A DNA stretch of 64,000 bases, taken from Apoda limacodes (taxonomy: Eukaryota > Arthropoda > Insecta > Lepidoptera > Limacodidae). A model generated the notes under the pieces. The model saw nothing but the letters and a program-made list of their open reading frames with translations, was not told the origin of the DNA and did no database searches. Positions 11,223-22,828 of this stretch are shown piece after piece. Each line of letters begins with the position of its first letter. The first letter of the stretch is position 1. The stretch lies in NCBI GenBank assembly GCA_946406115.1, contig OX291557.1, positions 16,648,501 through 16,712,500 of the forward strand. Reading direction: 5' to 3'. The position numbers and the translations under genes are program-made.

Positions 11223-11343
11223 TACAGTGCTACAAACTTTTCTGATCCGGTGTATGGTCACTAGTGTAGCGTAAGTTCACACCATTTTAATAAGGCAACT
11301 GTAGCGTTGATTTTCGATCACCGTGTCAGAAAAGTTTGTGGTA
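11223..11343 (-). mobile_element. Tc1/mariner-like MITE, copy 2 (insertion)
   Basis: Starts TACAGTGCTACAAACTTTTC and ends TGTCAGAAAAGTTTGTGGTA. The interior is in the same orientation as copy 1 (GGTCACTAGTGTAGC, ACACCATTTTAATAAGG). The duplicated empty site at about 11,852 confirms that it was inserted. Confidence 0.75.
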
Positions 11344-11400
11344 CATTAACGTGTCGTGTGTTGCAACTTTAATGTCGAATTCGGATTTTCATTAAATAAC
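11344..11400 (+). repeat. Segmental duplication, copy 1, block C
   Basis: TAACGTGTCGTGTGTTGCAA, AATGTCGAATTCGGATTTTC and ATTAAATAAC align with 11,852-11,908, completing the first copy. Confidence 0.65.
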
Positions 11401-11581
11401 TTATTTGGCTATAAGCTGTAAAAATTATCCATACTATAAAACTACCTTATTAGTATTTTAATTCAACAATATAATATTTTTAAAGATAAACCCAAACCGC
11501 TGGAATTCTAAAACTTTTTTGGTGCTAGGCCATTTGCCCAAAAATTTAACATTAAGAAAAAAATCAGGGGGTCAGCCAGAC

Positions 11582-11908
11582 AAAACTTTTAGCCAGGCAT
11601 ATCTATTAACTTAGTTATATCACTATAACAATGCGGGCATAGTCAGTTTATCTAGCGGTATGATAAATAGGTGGAAGACAAATAGGAGAAATGTCGAAGA
11701 CATGGTTAAGTGAAATACCGACCTCTGTTCGAAGCGTATAAACAGAGTGCTATGCGCTATATACCTACTCACGTCCGCAGAACGAAAAAAAAGCATGTCC
11801 ATACAACACATTCGTGAGGCGATATAGAACATTTTTATCTTGCATATTTATATAACCTGTGTTGTATGTCACAGTTTTGATGTCAAAATCGGATTTTCAT
11901 CAAATAAC
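11582..11908 (+). repeat. Segmental duplication, copy 2 (uninterrupted)
   Basis: A contiguous A-B-C arrangement of about 327 bases whose counterpart at 10,287-11,400 is split by two transposon insertions. It serves as the empty site for both. The minus-strand 69-residue frame within it is not a gene. Confidence 0.75.
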
Positions 11909-12839
11909 TAGTTACTGAATTTCGTAACAGAGACAGAGATTTTCTTTTTATCAGTATTAGTTTCGTCTTAGGATTAAATAATTTAGCGACTAATTTACGG
12001 TTTTTTGTAAAAAATGGAAGTTCAGTTCAATGACTGACATGCGATTATATAATTTTCTAATTTTACACATTTTTTAATTATAATGAAATACATAATAATC
12101 CAATTGCGCTAAGAGAAAGATATATCATTAAAAAACTTATTGAAATTTTGAACTTTTGAATACCTACAGATTTTTTCCGTTGCACCACCAACGTGGCATT
12201 AAGTTACCTCAGTGGGTTTCCTGTGGAAGCTTTCGATCTGGATAAATAGTGACTTTTAATTAATAAATTAATTAGGATTCTAGAAATTAATTTAAAAAAA
12301 AACGGGTTGCAGAAGGGAGTGCCGGCAGATGTGAAAATATACTAGCTATTTACTTCTTTTCTATTTACTTCGTATACATATTTAGTTATTATAAATAATA
12401 ATGTTTGTTTATTTACTTTTTGACGTAGTATATTTAACATCTCAATCTGTCATAGAATTAAAATCCCATTTTCAACCTTCCTGTACTACTCATAATGGCC
12501 ATTTACTAAAAAAACGAAAGCAGGCGCAGGCATACATTTTCTCAAAGATAGGGGGATACGTCTTAAGAATTTTCGATCAGGTCACGTGTCCTGACGCTAG
12601 TTAAACATTTTTTACCCATCACAAAAAAGTGCACAACGCCGCTAAAGAAGTTTCCACTTCAAAAACTAAACCTACGTTTTGGCCGTTTAATTTAATTTTT
12701 GTCATTAGTAAAATTTATATGTGTGCTAGTACCTAACAAACAGTTACTGATACCTATTTAAATCATGCTATACTATTTTGTAAATCCAGGCATTTTCAGT
12801 GATTCCTGATATTGTATACATCCTGTTCCATATGAAACA
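11909..12839. other. AT-rich tract, no gene seen
   Basis: A 67-residue plus-strand frame at 12,401-12,604 has no recognisable motif and I treat it as chance. Nothing else noted. Confidence 0.45.
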
Positions 12840-13060
12840 TGGCCTTAGTGCATCTGCAAGTAAGTTACGAGACAATTTGCGTTGGTGTGGATGCGGAGGC
12901 TGTATGTGTGCCACACGGGGCGAGATGCGAGCGCGAAAGTTTTGCATATGTGTAATGTTTTGAGATATACAGGTGAGGTGACAGAGGCGATACGCGGTAG
13001 GCGGGGCCGAGGAAGGGGTAAGACCTATTGGAAAGAGATGGCGGACTCGCTATGATAATG
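12840..13060. promoter_or_regulatory. GC-rich island, possible regulatory block
   Basis: A marked rise in G+C, with GGGGCGAGATGCGAGCGCG and GGTAGGCGGGGCCGAGG, in a region that is otherwise strongly AT-rich. There is no repeat partner in the window. Splice-donor-like words (CAAGTAAGT near 12,857 and AGGTGAGG near 12,971) are present but no supporting open frame was found. Confidence 0.25.
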
Positions 13061-14580
13061 ACGTTATTGCTTTCTTGATGTTCACTCTCTTTTTCTTTTA
13101 TTATTTCTCGATCTACTTATAAGGCGATATAAACGTTAAGTGTGAGCGCGTAAAACACATTTATTGTGTCGTTATAGAACCCGAAGCGAGAGGGAATGCA
13201 AAAAGTTGAAATTACAGATTTAAGATTCCCGAGTATGGGACATGTCGTTATATGCGAGCCGAGGATCGATAAAAGTTAATCAGAGATGACACATGACAGT
13301 TGTGATACATGACAATAACAGACAAATATTGCTGCTTACTGATTATTTTCTACCTGAATCTACGTGGTGAGCAGATATAGGTACCTATACTGTTGTAGTT
13401 AATTGTGTAAGGGGATATTTGTTGATTTTCTGGAGGGATTTTTAGCTTTACTTTAAGAGTCTATACTGCCTAAATGTCATTTATTTTGGTAAAAGTTTCT
13501 CCGGATCCGCTGAGCAGATCCGACTCAAATTTATTAACTGGATTCTTCGGGATATGGTCCAGACGCTGAAAAACGTGACAACATGATTAATGAACTTTTG
13601 TTCTATAGAAAAAAATCGTAAACTAACCCCTTTTCACTATTTTTTTTTTTAAGTTTTGGCAAACAAATCTTCAAAGTTCAAAGTGCTATTAATTAAAAAC
13701 TTTGCTAAAGTGCGAAAACAGTGATTTATAATAAACTATTAATATATTTCATGTATTTCAATGAAAATCTCAGTGTGTTAAGATGTAGCTGCACTACTCA
13801 CGCACACTCAGTTACATAACGCGCCATCCTTGTTTTTACTGTCACGTAGTACTGCCTCTTAATACACAAAAAAATCATGAGCTATGCCATGATATTTTGA
13901 TAACTATGATAATATGGCGTCATTTTCGAAACTCAAAAACCCTTTCTATGGTATTAAGGATTTCCATTAAAACATATTTTTATTACATAAATCCACGGTG
14001 CGCGAACAAGACGTAGTTTGCCAGTTTTTAATATGATAAAGTGTATTAAACTTGTGTACTAGCTAGGTATTGCCGGCACAATTATCCTTGTAGCATGTTA
14101 TCATAAATATTCTAATTTTAAAGGATTACCTGTAGCTGAGAAGTGAAACTAAGGGTAAAACCGAATCAAAATCGGTTTAGTCGCTTTCGCGTGACACCCG
14201 TACAGACAAAAAAACAAACTCCGCTGTTTGTTTGGGTTTGGACACACTAATATACCACAACGAATGTTTTTTTATAAATACCTTAATAGAGAGGGAGTTA
14301 GGTATAGTAAAGTTTTGTTGATTCACTTAACACCTGTCTGACGTCGAAATCTATCAATTACCTGTTACAGAAATTGCAAAGACCAGAAATTGAAATGTTG
14401 TCAGAAAATAATGTACATTTCGATATACTATGCCATTTTAACACATTTACTCATTCGAATTAAAATTATAGCAGTAATCTGCACCTAGTAGGTACTACTT
14501 ATAGCTTGAACTGTACATAATCATCTATTTCGCATCATTAAAATAAATAACACTTTACCGTCCATTTAATTCTGCACCAA
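13061..14580. other. Mixed AT-rich DNA, no gene seen
   Basis: No coding frame above chance length and no repeat partner recognised in the window. Confidence 0.4.
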
Positions 14581-14639
14581 TGACAATTGCCTCATATGAA
14601 ATCCACGTGACATTTCTCAATAGCTTCGTGGTACATACA

Positions 14640-14800
14640 AGGTGTTGCACCGCCAGTAATTATGGAACCGCGTTATACCAGCCGCGAACATTCGCCGCAT
14701 ACTTGCAGTAACCGCAGGCTAAATGAATCGCAAGGATTATTACCTTTTGTGTTGTGATTCCTCATTAATGCACGTGTCGACTTTGACGTACCTCATTTAA
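14640..14800. promoter_or_regulatory. Possible enhancer block
   Basis: A less AT-rich segment with a homeodomain-like CAGTAATTATGG, a Runt-like AACCGCA, a bicoid/Otx-type GGATTA, CATTAATG and GCACGTGT. Motif clustering only; there is no evidence of activity. Confidence 0.2.
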
Positions 14801-14919
14801 ATATCCCGTTTGGTTATTAAATATTTAATAAGGAATTGTAGTGGTTTAAACAAGTGACAATTTAAATAAACTGTTAATAGAGATATTTTTTATAATGCAT
14901 CGTCCCTCTGTTATATGTA

Positions 14920-15933
14920 TATGTTACGGTTAAAATCTGAAATGCGGTTACACCTAGTTCTAGCCGGCTAAAGTTACATAGATTAGGTTAGAGTTATGTT
15001 GTGTAAGTAACACCCAGTTCTAGTTGGCTACACTTAGGCTGGCTTGCAACAACATGATTGTTAAAGTAATTTTGAGAAATAACTTTGATAATTCCTTTTA
15101 CTTTAACCGTTACAATTCGCCAATTTGGGTGGCGTCCTACAAGTTGTAAATATTATTGTTACGTGTTTTGCTAGGCTAAAGAACTTGAATCTATGCCTTA
15201 ATCAATGAATAAAAAAAAATATTGTGCAAAAGCATGGCCAATATCATCCTTAATTTTATTTATTTATGAGCCAATGTAGCTTGGCAGTTAACTTGTGTAA
15301 AGACAAGGATAGTGCGATATGTAACTAAGCATGCATGAGTAGTGCATGTGTATTGTAACTCTGTTGATGTTTTCATTGGCAGACAAGAAATAAATATGGA
15401 TACTTTCTGTTTTATTCCTCCAAAAAAAATGATTTTTTGTAATGGTTAAAATATATTATATATTAATATATATATATTACTAAGCTTTGCCGAATTTATA
15501 AGTAATAATAGCAAGTAGAACTAGCAGTAACGCTATTATCCATAATTATATACTTATTACAAATTCTTTGAGATTCCTACATAGACCCAAATACTATATA
15601 AATAAATTTATTTCAATAGCAATGCTACTTACATATATTTAAAACACCAGGTAATCAAGATTGTTGTATTTTACATTTATAACGTCATTTATGATCATTT
15701 TAGCGGCTTGTCAACTTTAACTACTAATAACCAGTCATTTTCGGAAGGTTATTGTTAAAGTTATGACGTAATTTAACAATTGTCAGATGGTGTACTCCAT
15801 TCTTTGCTTATACTCGAGTATTAGATGAGCTGTCAGACTTTTGTTATTGTTAAAGTTAGTTGATGCATCCCAGCCTTAGTTGCAGCCAGCTAAAAGTATG
15901 TAACGCCGCATTTCGGCTTTTAACCGTAACATA
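14920..15933. mobile_element. 1-kb terminal-inverted-repeat element, non-autonomous
   Basis: The left end TATGTTACGGTTAAAATCTG and the reverse complement of the right end TATGTTACGGTTAAAAGCCG match, and the match continues through AAATGCGG, GTTACA and AGC(C/T)GGCT. The subterminal regions share TTGTTAAAGTTA-like words in both orientations (15,060-15,110 and 15,700-15,860). The middle is AT-rich and contains no transposase. No clear target duplication could be fixed because the flanks are TA-rich. Confidence 0.6.
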
Positions 15934-16679
15934 TTTATATACAAACATTCATAAGCAAGTGCCGGTAGTTGGTAGGTAGGGACTACAGAGTTGTGTTTTT
16001 TTTTTCTTCAACTATTCCCACAAATGTTCTTATACACATTTTTCGATTATATATGTTTTGATCTTCTTTTTTTCTAAGAACATATTTAATTTGACTAAGG
16101 TACTTTTACCAACACTTCTATTTATTTACTTAACCTCATTTTATTTCTAGCATGTATTCTATCTTTCATCCTCTCGACAAACCCAGAGGCCTTTAACATA
16201 CCAACAACCAACCTTGGTTGGTTGGTCTTTGTCCTCATTTCACTCAAGAAATGCACTTTTATCATAACATTTATAACGTATGATTCAGAGTCCATACACA
16301 CATTTATTTCTTCATATTTTCATTTCTACAGCAATTATTCTACTTTGAAGTCTTCTGCCATACAAACAAAATGTCTGCGTATTATTTCTTAATCCTACTT
16401 ATGTCCTTACACCCAACATACACTTCAATACAATAGTGTCGACAGACAACTTTTGACTGATCTTCTACAAAAAAGTCTCCCATAAAATAAATAAATAAGT
16501 TGTCTTACAAATTGCAGTTACGGTATTATAAAATCAATAATAAATTGTATCAAGGCAAAGAACAAAAATATTTTTAATTATTTGGTTTTTTACTCGTATG
16601 TAATGCCTTACTCATTTTTACAGTAAAATTAAAATAGGAGTAATTTCCTCACAGAAGAGAATGTTAACTCTTCACGCTT
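15934..16679. other. AT-rich tract, no gene seen
   Basis: Contains a tight 8-base hairpin AACCAACC/GGTTGGTT with a 2-base loop at 16,206-16,223. Nothing else recognised. Confidence 0.45.
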
Positions 16680-16902
16680 AACCCGCTGAACCGATATAAA
16701 TGACATTTGGTATAGAGATAGGTTAAGGGAAGGACATAGGATAGTTTTTATCCCGAAAAGTTCCTGCAGGAATAACTATAACCGAGCTTAAACGAACTAT
16801 AGCTACAGCTATAGCTTGCTATAGGACACTTCATTAGTAAAATAAAGGTAGAAATTCCACGTTGATAACCGAATTTAGGTCAGGCGGAGCCGCGGGCAAA
16901 AT
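16680..16902 (-). repeat. Dispersed 'TGCCCGCGGCTCC' repeat, minus-strand copy
   Basis: Minus strand reads TATTTTGCCCGCGGCTCCGC, CGGTTATCAACG, a TAGCTGTAGCTATAGTTCG stretch, then TATTCCTGCAGGAACTTTTC, GGGATAAAAA and a truncated 3' end. It parallels 46,534-46,914 on the plus strand. Confidence 0.65.
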
Positions 16903-17285
16903 ACAGTAAGTTATGATTCGTATTCTTATTACTATTTTGACCGTCAGAATATTATCTAGAATCGATTGATATTTCTACTTGCCGCTTATTTTTAATACCA
17001 ACCCTAAATGTAAATTAACATACCTAGACATAAGATAATTGTCCAACTACTAAAAATCAGCAATATTCCAAGAACTTCAGTATTGATTTCTTAAGTAACA
17101 TGACTCCGCGTTTCTCTCGTTACTGAGTCCACGAAAAGCTGTTAATACGGTAATTAATGACCTATAAAATTAACCGTAAAGAACCGTCAATTACTTACAA
17201 GATTAACAAAAATCTCATTCTGAGATAAAACGAATAAAACTTTCGAGGTTTTAAATAAAATATAATAAAGACAAATACAAATACA

Positions 17286-17307
17286 AATATATATATATAT
17301 ATATATA
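17286..17307. repeat. (AT)n run
   Basis: A short alternating A/T tract directly before the dispersed repeat at 17,308. Confidence 0.85.
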
Positions 17308-17635
17308 ACCTTATGTAAAAAACGAGTAAACTGACTGACTGGTAACTGACTGATATATCTATACACAGATCAAACTACTCGGTCTTGAAATTTTAACAGA
17401 AGTTGCTGTTATAACGGAAGGGGGTATAAAATGAGGTTTTAAAGTTTGTGACGAAATTCGTCATTTTTGAAGCATAAAAATTTGACTTAAGGTTGAAAAT
17501 TAAAAATTAACGTGTTTTTAAAAAAAACAATCTCTAGAGGGATAAAAAATTATAAAAATTTGCATGAGAATCGGTTAAAAGGTTTCTTTTTTCAAAAAAC
17601 CCACGCATACGCAGTCGTGGGAATTAACTAGTTTA
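17308..17635 (+). repeat. Dispersed 'GACTGACTG...AGTCGTGGG' repeat, copy 1
   Basis: Begins with ACTGACTGACTGG and CTGACTGATATATC, then CACAGATCAAACTACTCG, CTCTAGAGGGATAAAAAA and a 3' part ACGCATACGCAGTCGTGGG. The same order occurs at 24,600 and, reversed, at 58,790. Confidence 0.6.
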
Positions 17636-18215
17636 ATAATATAAGTGTTTGTATAGGTAGGTACGTTACTTTGGTATTTTATGTTTGGTGCTCCATGTAA
17701 TTAACTTCATATAACATGGGTAAATAGTTACCTATGTACATTTTATTGTGTTTAGTTTATGTTCTTATAATGCATAAACTTCTCCAAATTTCTAATTGGA
17801 ATAGAATTAAAAAAAAAATTAAAAACTTAAAATCACATTAGTAATTGAGGAGTTACCCTAACTTTTTTCATCATGAGAGACTCTGTGTTCGTTTAACTCC
17901 ATGTTCTTACTGTTGGTATATATTTATATATATGACAATCTTAAAAAAATCATTTCTACCAGTAGTTTACTAGGTATATATAATATTTTGTCAAGTTTAC
18001 AAAGTATGAATACGATAATCGGAAGTGAGTTATAAGATTTACTTACAAAGTAAAGAGAAGCTAAGGAAAGCAAGTTAAAAATAATGATGTCAATTTAAAT
18101 ACTAAAAAACATGTTATAAAACTCTTATAGTTACGTACCTACCCAACACACATACTATGTCCTTACAGAATCTTTTTACAGATTTCCTTAAATATCATTG
18201 AATAAGTATATACTT
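17636..18215. other. AT-rich tract, no gene seen
   Basis: No coding frame, repeat partner or GC-rich block noticed. Confidence 0.45.
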
Positions 18216-18412
18216 CCTCGCAGCCTAGTTAGTACTGTGGTCGGCTGCTGTGAAGAGGGTATAGGTTCGATCTCTACACTGGACAAACATTCATGTGATA
18301 AACATTTGTGTTTGTCTTGAGTTTTGGAGTATTATATATATAAATATGTACCCATAACACAAGCTTTGCTTACTTTGGGGCCAGACTTCACTGTTTGTAA
18401 TGTCCAAAAATA
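18216..18412 (+). mobile_element. tRNA-derived SINE, copy with short body
   Basis: Begins CCTCGCAGCCTAGTTAGTAC with B box GGTTCGATCTC, then GTTTGTCTTGAG, ACCCATAACACAAGC and TACTTTGGGGCCAGAC. The GTTGTCTGG module before ACCCATAAC has been lost, so the body is internally deleted relative to 7871. Confidence 0.7.
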
Positions 18413-18477
18413 TTGATTATTATTACTACTTGTACGTATATTTTACGCTACATGCAGATAGCTCAAAACCCAGCCAT

Positions 18478-18545
18478 TTTTGGAGTGGGGAGGTCCATGG
18501 CGAGGCTCACGTTCAGCAGTGCGGACGAACTCTTAAACGGGCTTA
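18478..18545 (+). mobile_element. RTE-clade LINE 3' end relic
   Basis: One frame reads EAHVQQCGRT and stops shortly after, matching the EAYVQQWTS-type ending of RTE-clade ORF2 proteins. The upstream enzyme domains are absent. Confidence 0.5.
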
Positions 18546-19219
18546 GATCATAAGGACAAATAATGATATTTTGACATACATAGGTAGGTACTTTTAAATA
18601 ATATAGTTTGTCATTCAGATTTGCTTTAAATATCAAAATTGCAACAAAGTAACTGTTAAAATATTTGGTATGTTTTATTACATAGTATTGCTAGCTTTTG
18701 TCCGTAGGTCCGTCTGTGGTTAAATTCGGTAATCAGCGTGTTATTTCTGCGGCTAGTTTTTGCTAATAATAAGAAAGTGTGTTACAGTAAGCTATGCCTA
18801 AGCCATAGTAAGTCCGCGTGGGATTCGTTTATTGTTATTCCCGTGGGAAAATGTCCCTTCAACCACTTCAACAATCTCTGTGCCAAAATGCAAATTAATT
18901 GGTTTCTCTGTAGCGAAGTTAGGTAATTAACAAACTTTCACAAATATACATATATTAGGTTGTATATATTCATTAGTGTACTGTTGTACCACAGCCGAAA
19001 CATTAATTTCATTCTTACATTCAGTCACCTTTGATAAATCCGATAACGTTGTGACAGTCATGGCACAGCGACAAAATGTATGGCTTGCTAGATACCACCC
19101 GAGTAACCGTATTATGGTAGAGTTGGACAAAATTAAACTGCAATGAACAATTATTTTTTTTTGCTAATCGTTACTGTAGCAATTAAAATTAAGTATTTTT
19201 TTTTTATATCAATTTTTGT

Positions 19220-19440
19220 ACATTATACACAACGCCGTCTGGCCCCAATGTAAGCAATGCTTGTATTATGGATACCGAAAACGGATACCAATACTTTATA
19301 AATACATACTTACATTACATAATATTGAATTGAATTGAATTGAATTAAGTACATAAATACACCTAGACTCCTGACAAACACAAATGTTTATCACATACCA
19401 TACCTTCTGCAGAACAGCCGGCCACACTACCAACAACCAA
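19220..19440 (-). mobile_element. tRNA-derived SINE, minus-strand copy
   Basis: On the plus strand it begins ACAACGCCGTCTGGCCCCAA, then GTATTATGGATACC, and ends at the inverted head AACAGCCGGCCACACTACC. It carries a (TTGAA)n insert-like run at 19,325-19,346 within the variable part. Confidence 0.7.
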
Positions 19441-20852
19441 TTTGTGGCTGAAGCATTTTTCATAGTTAATCCAATAGTCACGATTACACATAAGTTTATT
19501 GTTAATTAATTAAATTATGGCCAACACTGCTATAGGGTCCTCGGGTGCGTTTACTTCCCGTCTTGCCGCGCACCTTACCTCACCATTCCTCAGTCTAGTC
19601 TAGATACCCTTGATGGCCGACTGAAATTATTGTTTAGCCTATGGTACCTACTACTCTTCATTTTCGATTGAATAGTAAAACGTAACAATCCTAGAAGCAA
19701 CTAGATTATTGATGGACAAACCAATTGTTTATTTATTTGTTCCTATTGATTCTCAGTATTTTGTTTATAAGTAAGTATTTCGATATGCGTGAAAGTTTAC
19801 GAGATGCGTTAATATAAGCAGGGACAATTTTAGAGCGGCCACCTGAGTAGGCCATCAATTTACGAGTTTAATATCATACGCCTACTTTGTAACAACAAAA
19901 CCTTTGTGTCAGAAATAACCAAGTAAGTAGCTTTCACAAACACACGGTTGTTAGAAAGCATGTTTTTGATTTATTTGTTTTACGCACTATTTAAAAAATC
20001 ACGTTCCTGTTTGAACAAAATTTTTGTTTTTTATAGGTAAATGATAGGTATTAAGGTATGTAATAACTAAGTAGTGGCTAGCGTAATGGTATAATAATAA
20101 GGGATCACTAAATTTGTCGATAATTATAAATTACTACAGTTAATTCACGGTACCTATTTAAAATAACTTTTTAAATAATTCTAATACTCGTAACTATGGT
20201 AGTCCTTATTATATCTTTAACATGTTTCCTCATTCTTCTTAATGTATTAGAAAATGAAACATTTTTTTTTCAACTTCTGATATGAACAGAGACCGAAAGA
20301 GCTCTAACGATGTAATGGACTTACAGACAGAACTACGTGACATAATTTCAACGGGATTTTGTTATTTTTGTTTAGACAAAGAACTCTGAGCACAAAAAAA
20401 AAACAATAAACAAAACATTAAAATGTATTTATACTTAAGAAATATGCTGCTGCTGTCATTTACCAGTTTCTACAGCACAACAGCAACGCTAGGGTTAATT
20501 TGGCGAAGTCGGGGAATAGCGAGCGGTCGCGGTTTTGTGGTCATTGTTTTACGGCGCATGAAATTTAATCACTGCCGTAGAACGACAACTTTGTTATTAT
20601 GTGACGATGATGTTATACTGAATGGTAAATTGTAGACAAAGTTTTTTCAATGGTAATTTTTTTCGGATACGAGATGAGATTATAAAACGTTTGATTTAAT
20701 TAAAATATAAGTAGGTTAATTAAACAATCCTTACACTAAAATAAATTAAAATTGCTTGCGTGAACTTATCTTTACTAATTTTTGGGCAAAAAAATTAAGT
20801 TGTTTAGTAAGTACTCACTAATAATGGACTTTCGTACTAAATCAAAAATAGT
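19441..20852. other. Mostly unique DNA, no gene seen
   Basis: A 70-residue frame at 20,423-20,635 lies in a slightly GC-richer stretch but has no recognisable motif or splice support. I leave it uncalled. Confidence 0.4.
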
Positions 20853-20911
20853 ACATTATGGATTAAGGGTGGTGAGGATAAGATTACTAACGAAAAGGCT
20901 ATTTAGAAGCC
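20853..20911 (+). repeat. Short dispersed repeat, copy 2 of the 8801 family
   Basis: ACATTATGGATTAAGGGTGG, GAGGATAAGATTACTAACG and AGGCTATTTAGAAGCCT align with the copies at 8,801 (reversed) and 30,143. Confidence 0.6.
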
Positions 20912-21454
20912 TAGGCCGAATATCCACTCACCTTTACAAATCGTTATAATCATAAAAAAATGGTTTGGAAGACTTGAATATTTGTTTCTAACAATCCATC
21001 GATATCAACAATTAACTATATTATGTTGCAAAAGTGATAAAGAAACTCTGAGCACTCAACAAAAAATTACACAGTATTCTTACTCTGAAATACTGGCCTG
21101 TCTTTCACAATATAGAATTACTGACGACGTATGCATATAGTCAGTTTAACAGAACACACTTCATTCATCTTCGAACAATAGGCGAATAACTGACAAATGT
21201 CATATTGTTCTTTAACTTATTTTTTTAACATATTTAAAAAAATGTTTAAGACTGGCCACCCCAGTGGCCAGCGCTTCCCAACATTTCGACACTAAAACTT
21301 TGATTTACAGCTTTCGCTCACCGATTGCGTACTAAAACAGCACTTACGTCACTTTCAATTTTAAAGAGGTCACTCATCACACAGATACGTAACATGGTTA
21401 ACAGATTACGTTAAATTTAAATATTTAATTCCACACCATATTTTATAAGAAACC

Positions 21455-21990
21455 CATATTTATAGAATTACTTTGCTGTCCGTCCGTCTGTCTGTCAAGA
21501 CCCTTTTTCTCAGGAACGCGTGAAAGTATCCAGTTGAGATTAACATCAAATACTAAATTCTACTGTCCCTTAAAGCTGTAAAAAAATCGACGCAATAAAA
21601 AAATTCGACCGAAATACTGCCATTTTTGGCGCATATTTCGGCATTCACACACAAATCAAAACCTATGGGTAATTTGTAGTTATAAAGTACTAAAAACCTG
21701 TTTGTCTGTCTGTCCTTCAGGGCCCTTTAACACGTGGAGGCATCAAAATAAAATTAATATCAAATACTAAAGTCTATGGTCACTTAAAGTTGTAAAAAAA
21801 TCAATCTTCTAAATCAATGCAATAAAAATTATACCCATAATACGGTCATGTTTGTTGTATATTGTGACACAAATAAATAAAAACCTATGGGGTACTGCCC
21901 GTTGACCTAGAATCATGAATTTTGGTAAGAAGCAAAATGTACATAACAAGTATAGGAAACTCCCGACAAACTGATAATTAAGGCATTTTG
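21455..21990 (+). mobile_element. GGGTTCCGTA family Q, dimeric element, copy 2
   Basis: Two tandem units (about 21,475-21,690 and 21,700-21,990). Each begins with (C/T)TGTCTGTC and a CAAGACCC- or CAGGGCCC-type word, followed by ACGCGTG/ACACGTGGAGG, ATCAAATACTAAA, TGTAAAAAAATC and AAAACCTATGGG. The second unit ends with GTTGACCTAGAATCATGAA. The same two-unit plan as 10,489-11,150. The terminal GGGTTCCGTA and GGCCG ends are not preserved. Confidence 0.65.
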
Positions 21991-22059
21991 AAAACTAATT
22001 CAAAATATTAGCACTTAAATTAACACAGAATTAAAAAAATATGATTCAATCCTTATTCA

Positions 22060-22205
22060 TTTTTGCATATAGCGAATGTTGCTGGCATGGGGTATGTAAC
22101 ATGTCGTTGTAACTGGCAGTCACCTTAAAGCAAGCGTTTACCCGCCCCCGCTGTAAAAGTCTTCGAGTCGCAACGCAATTGTCCGTGTTACGCAGTAAAA
22201 CGCTA
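22060..22205. promoter_or_regulatory. GC-richer unique block
   Basis: Stands out from the flanks with TTACCCGCCCCCGC and GTCTTCGAGTCGCAACG. No repeat partner; a possible regulatory block with no further support. Confidence 0.18.
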
Positions 22206-22354
22206 CGTTCTTAAACTGTCTTTTAACATATGTGTTGTACTAACATATTTAAATTTGGAACCGATTGCTTATTGTCACCAATATGACGTGACTAGTAGAC
22301 ATCTCTAATCGAACGCTTTATCCATAACAATACTATTAAAAAATAAATAAATAA

Positions 22355-22525
22355 ATATTTTTGGATAATACACACAGTGAAGTCTGGCCCCAAAATAAGC
22401 GATGCTTGTGTTATGGATACCAGATAACGGATACAAATACGTGTATATTAATTACTATTTTTGTAAATACATACATATCATTCATAAATACACGCAGACG
22501 CAAGACAAACACAAATATTTAAGAC
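22355..22525 (-). mobile_element. tRNA-derived SINE, headless minus-strand copy
   Basis: Plus strand reads AAGTCTGGCCCCAAAATAAG, GCTTGTGTTATGGATACCAG and ends in ACAAACACAAATATT. The tRNA-like head is missing. An (AAAT)n run precedes it. Confidence 0.6.
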
Positions 22526-22624
22526 ATGTGTTTGCCTATTATAAATCTGAAGTGTCTCTATTTGTTACCTTTTCACGGCTAAATCACTATGCTGACCTCG
22601 TTGGAATTTGGTAATACGACAGCT

Positions 22625-22828
22625 TGTAGCTTGGAGAAGGACATAGGCGACCTATACAAACTTCAAACTTGTTATTCCTGTGGAAACTTTTGAATTTTTC
22701 GGTATAAAATCTAGCCTATGTTCTATTCATATATTAGTGCCAAGTTTTATTCCGATCCGTCCAGTGGTTGAAGCGTGATTGAGTAACAAACATCCAAACA
22801 TTCACATTTATAATATTAGAAGGATTAA
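22625..22828 (+). repeat. Dispersed 'TGCCCGCGG' family, 3' part
   Basis: Carries TATTCCTGTGGAAAC, TAGCCTATGTTCTATTC, CCGATCCGTCCAGTGGTTGA and the family end ATTTATAATATTAGAAGGAT, matching 46,740-46,914. The GC-rich 5' part is absent. Confidence 0.65.
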
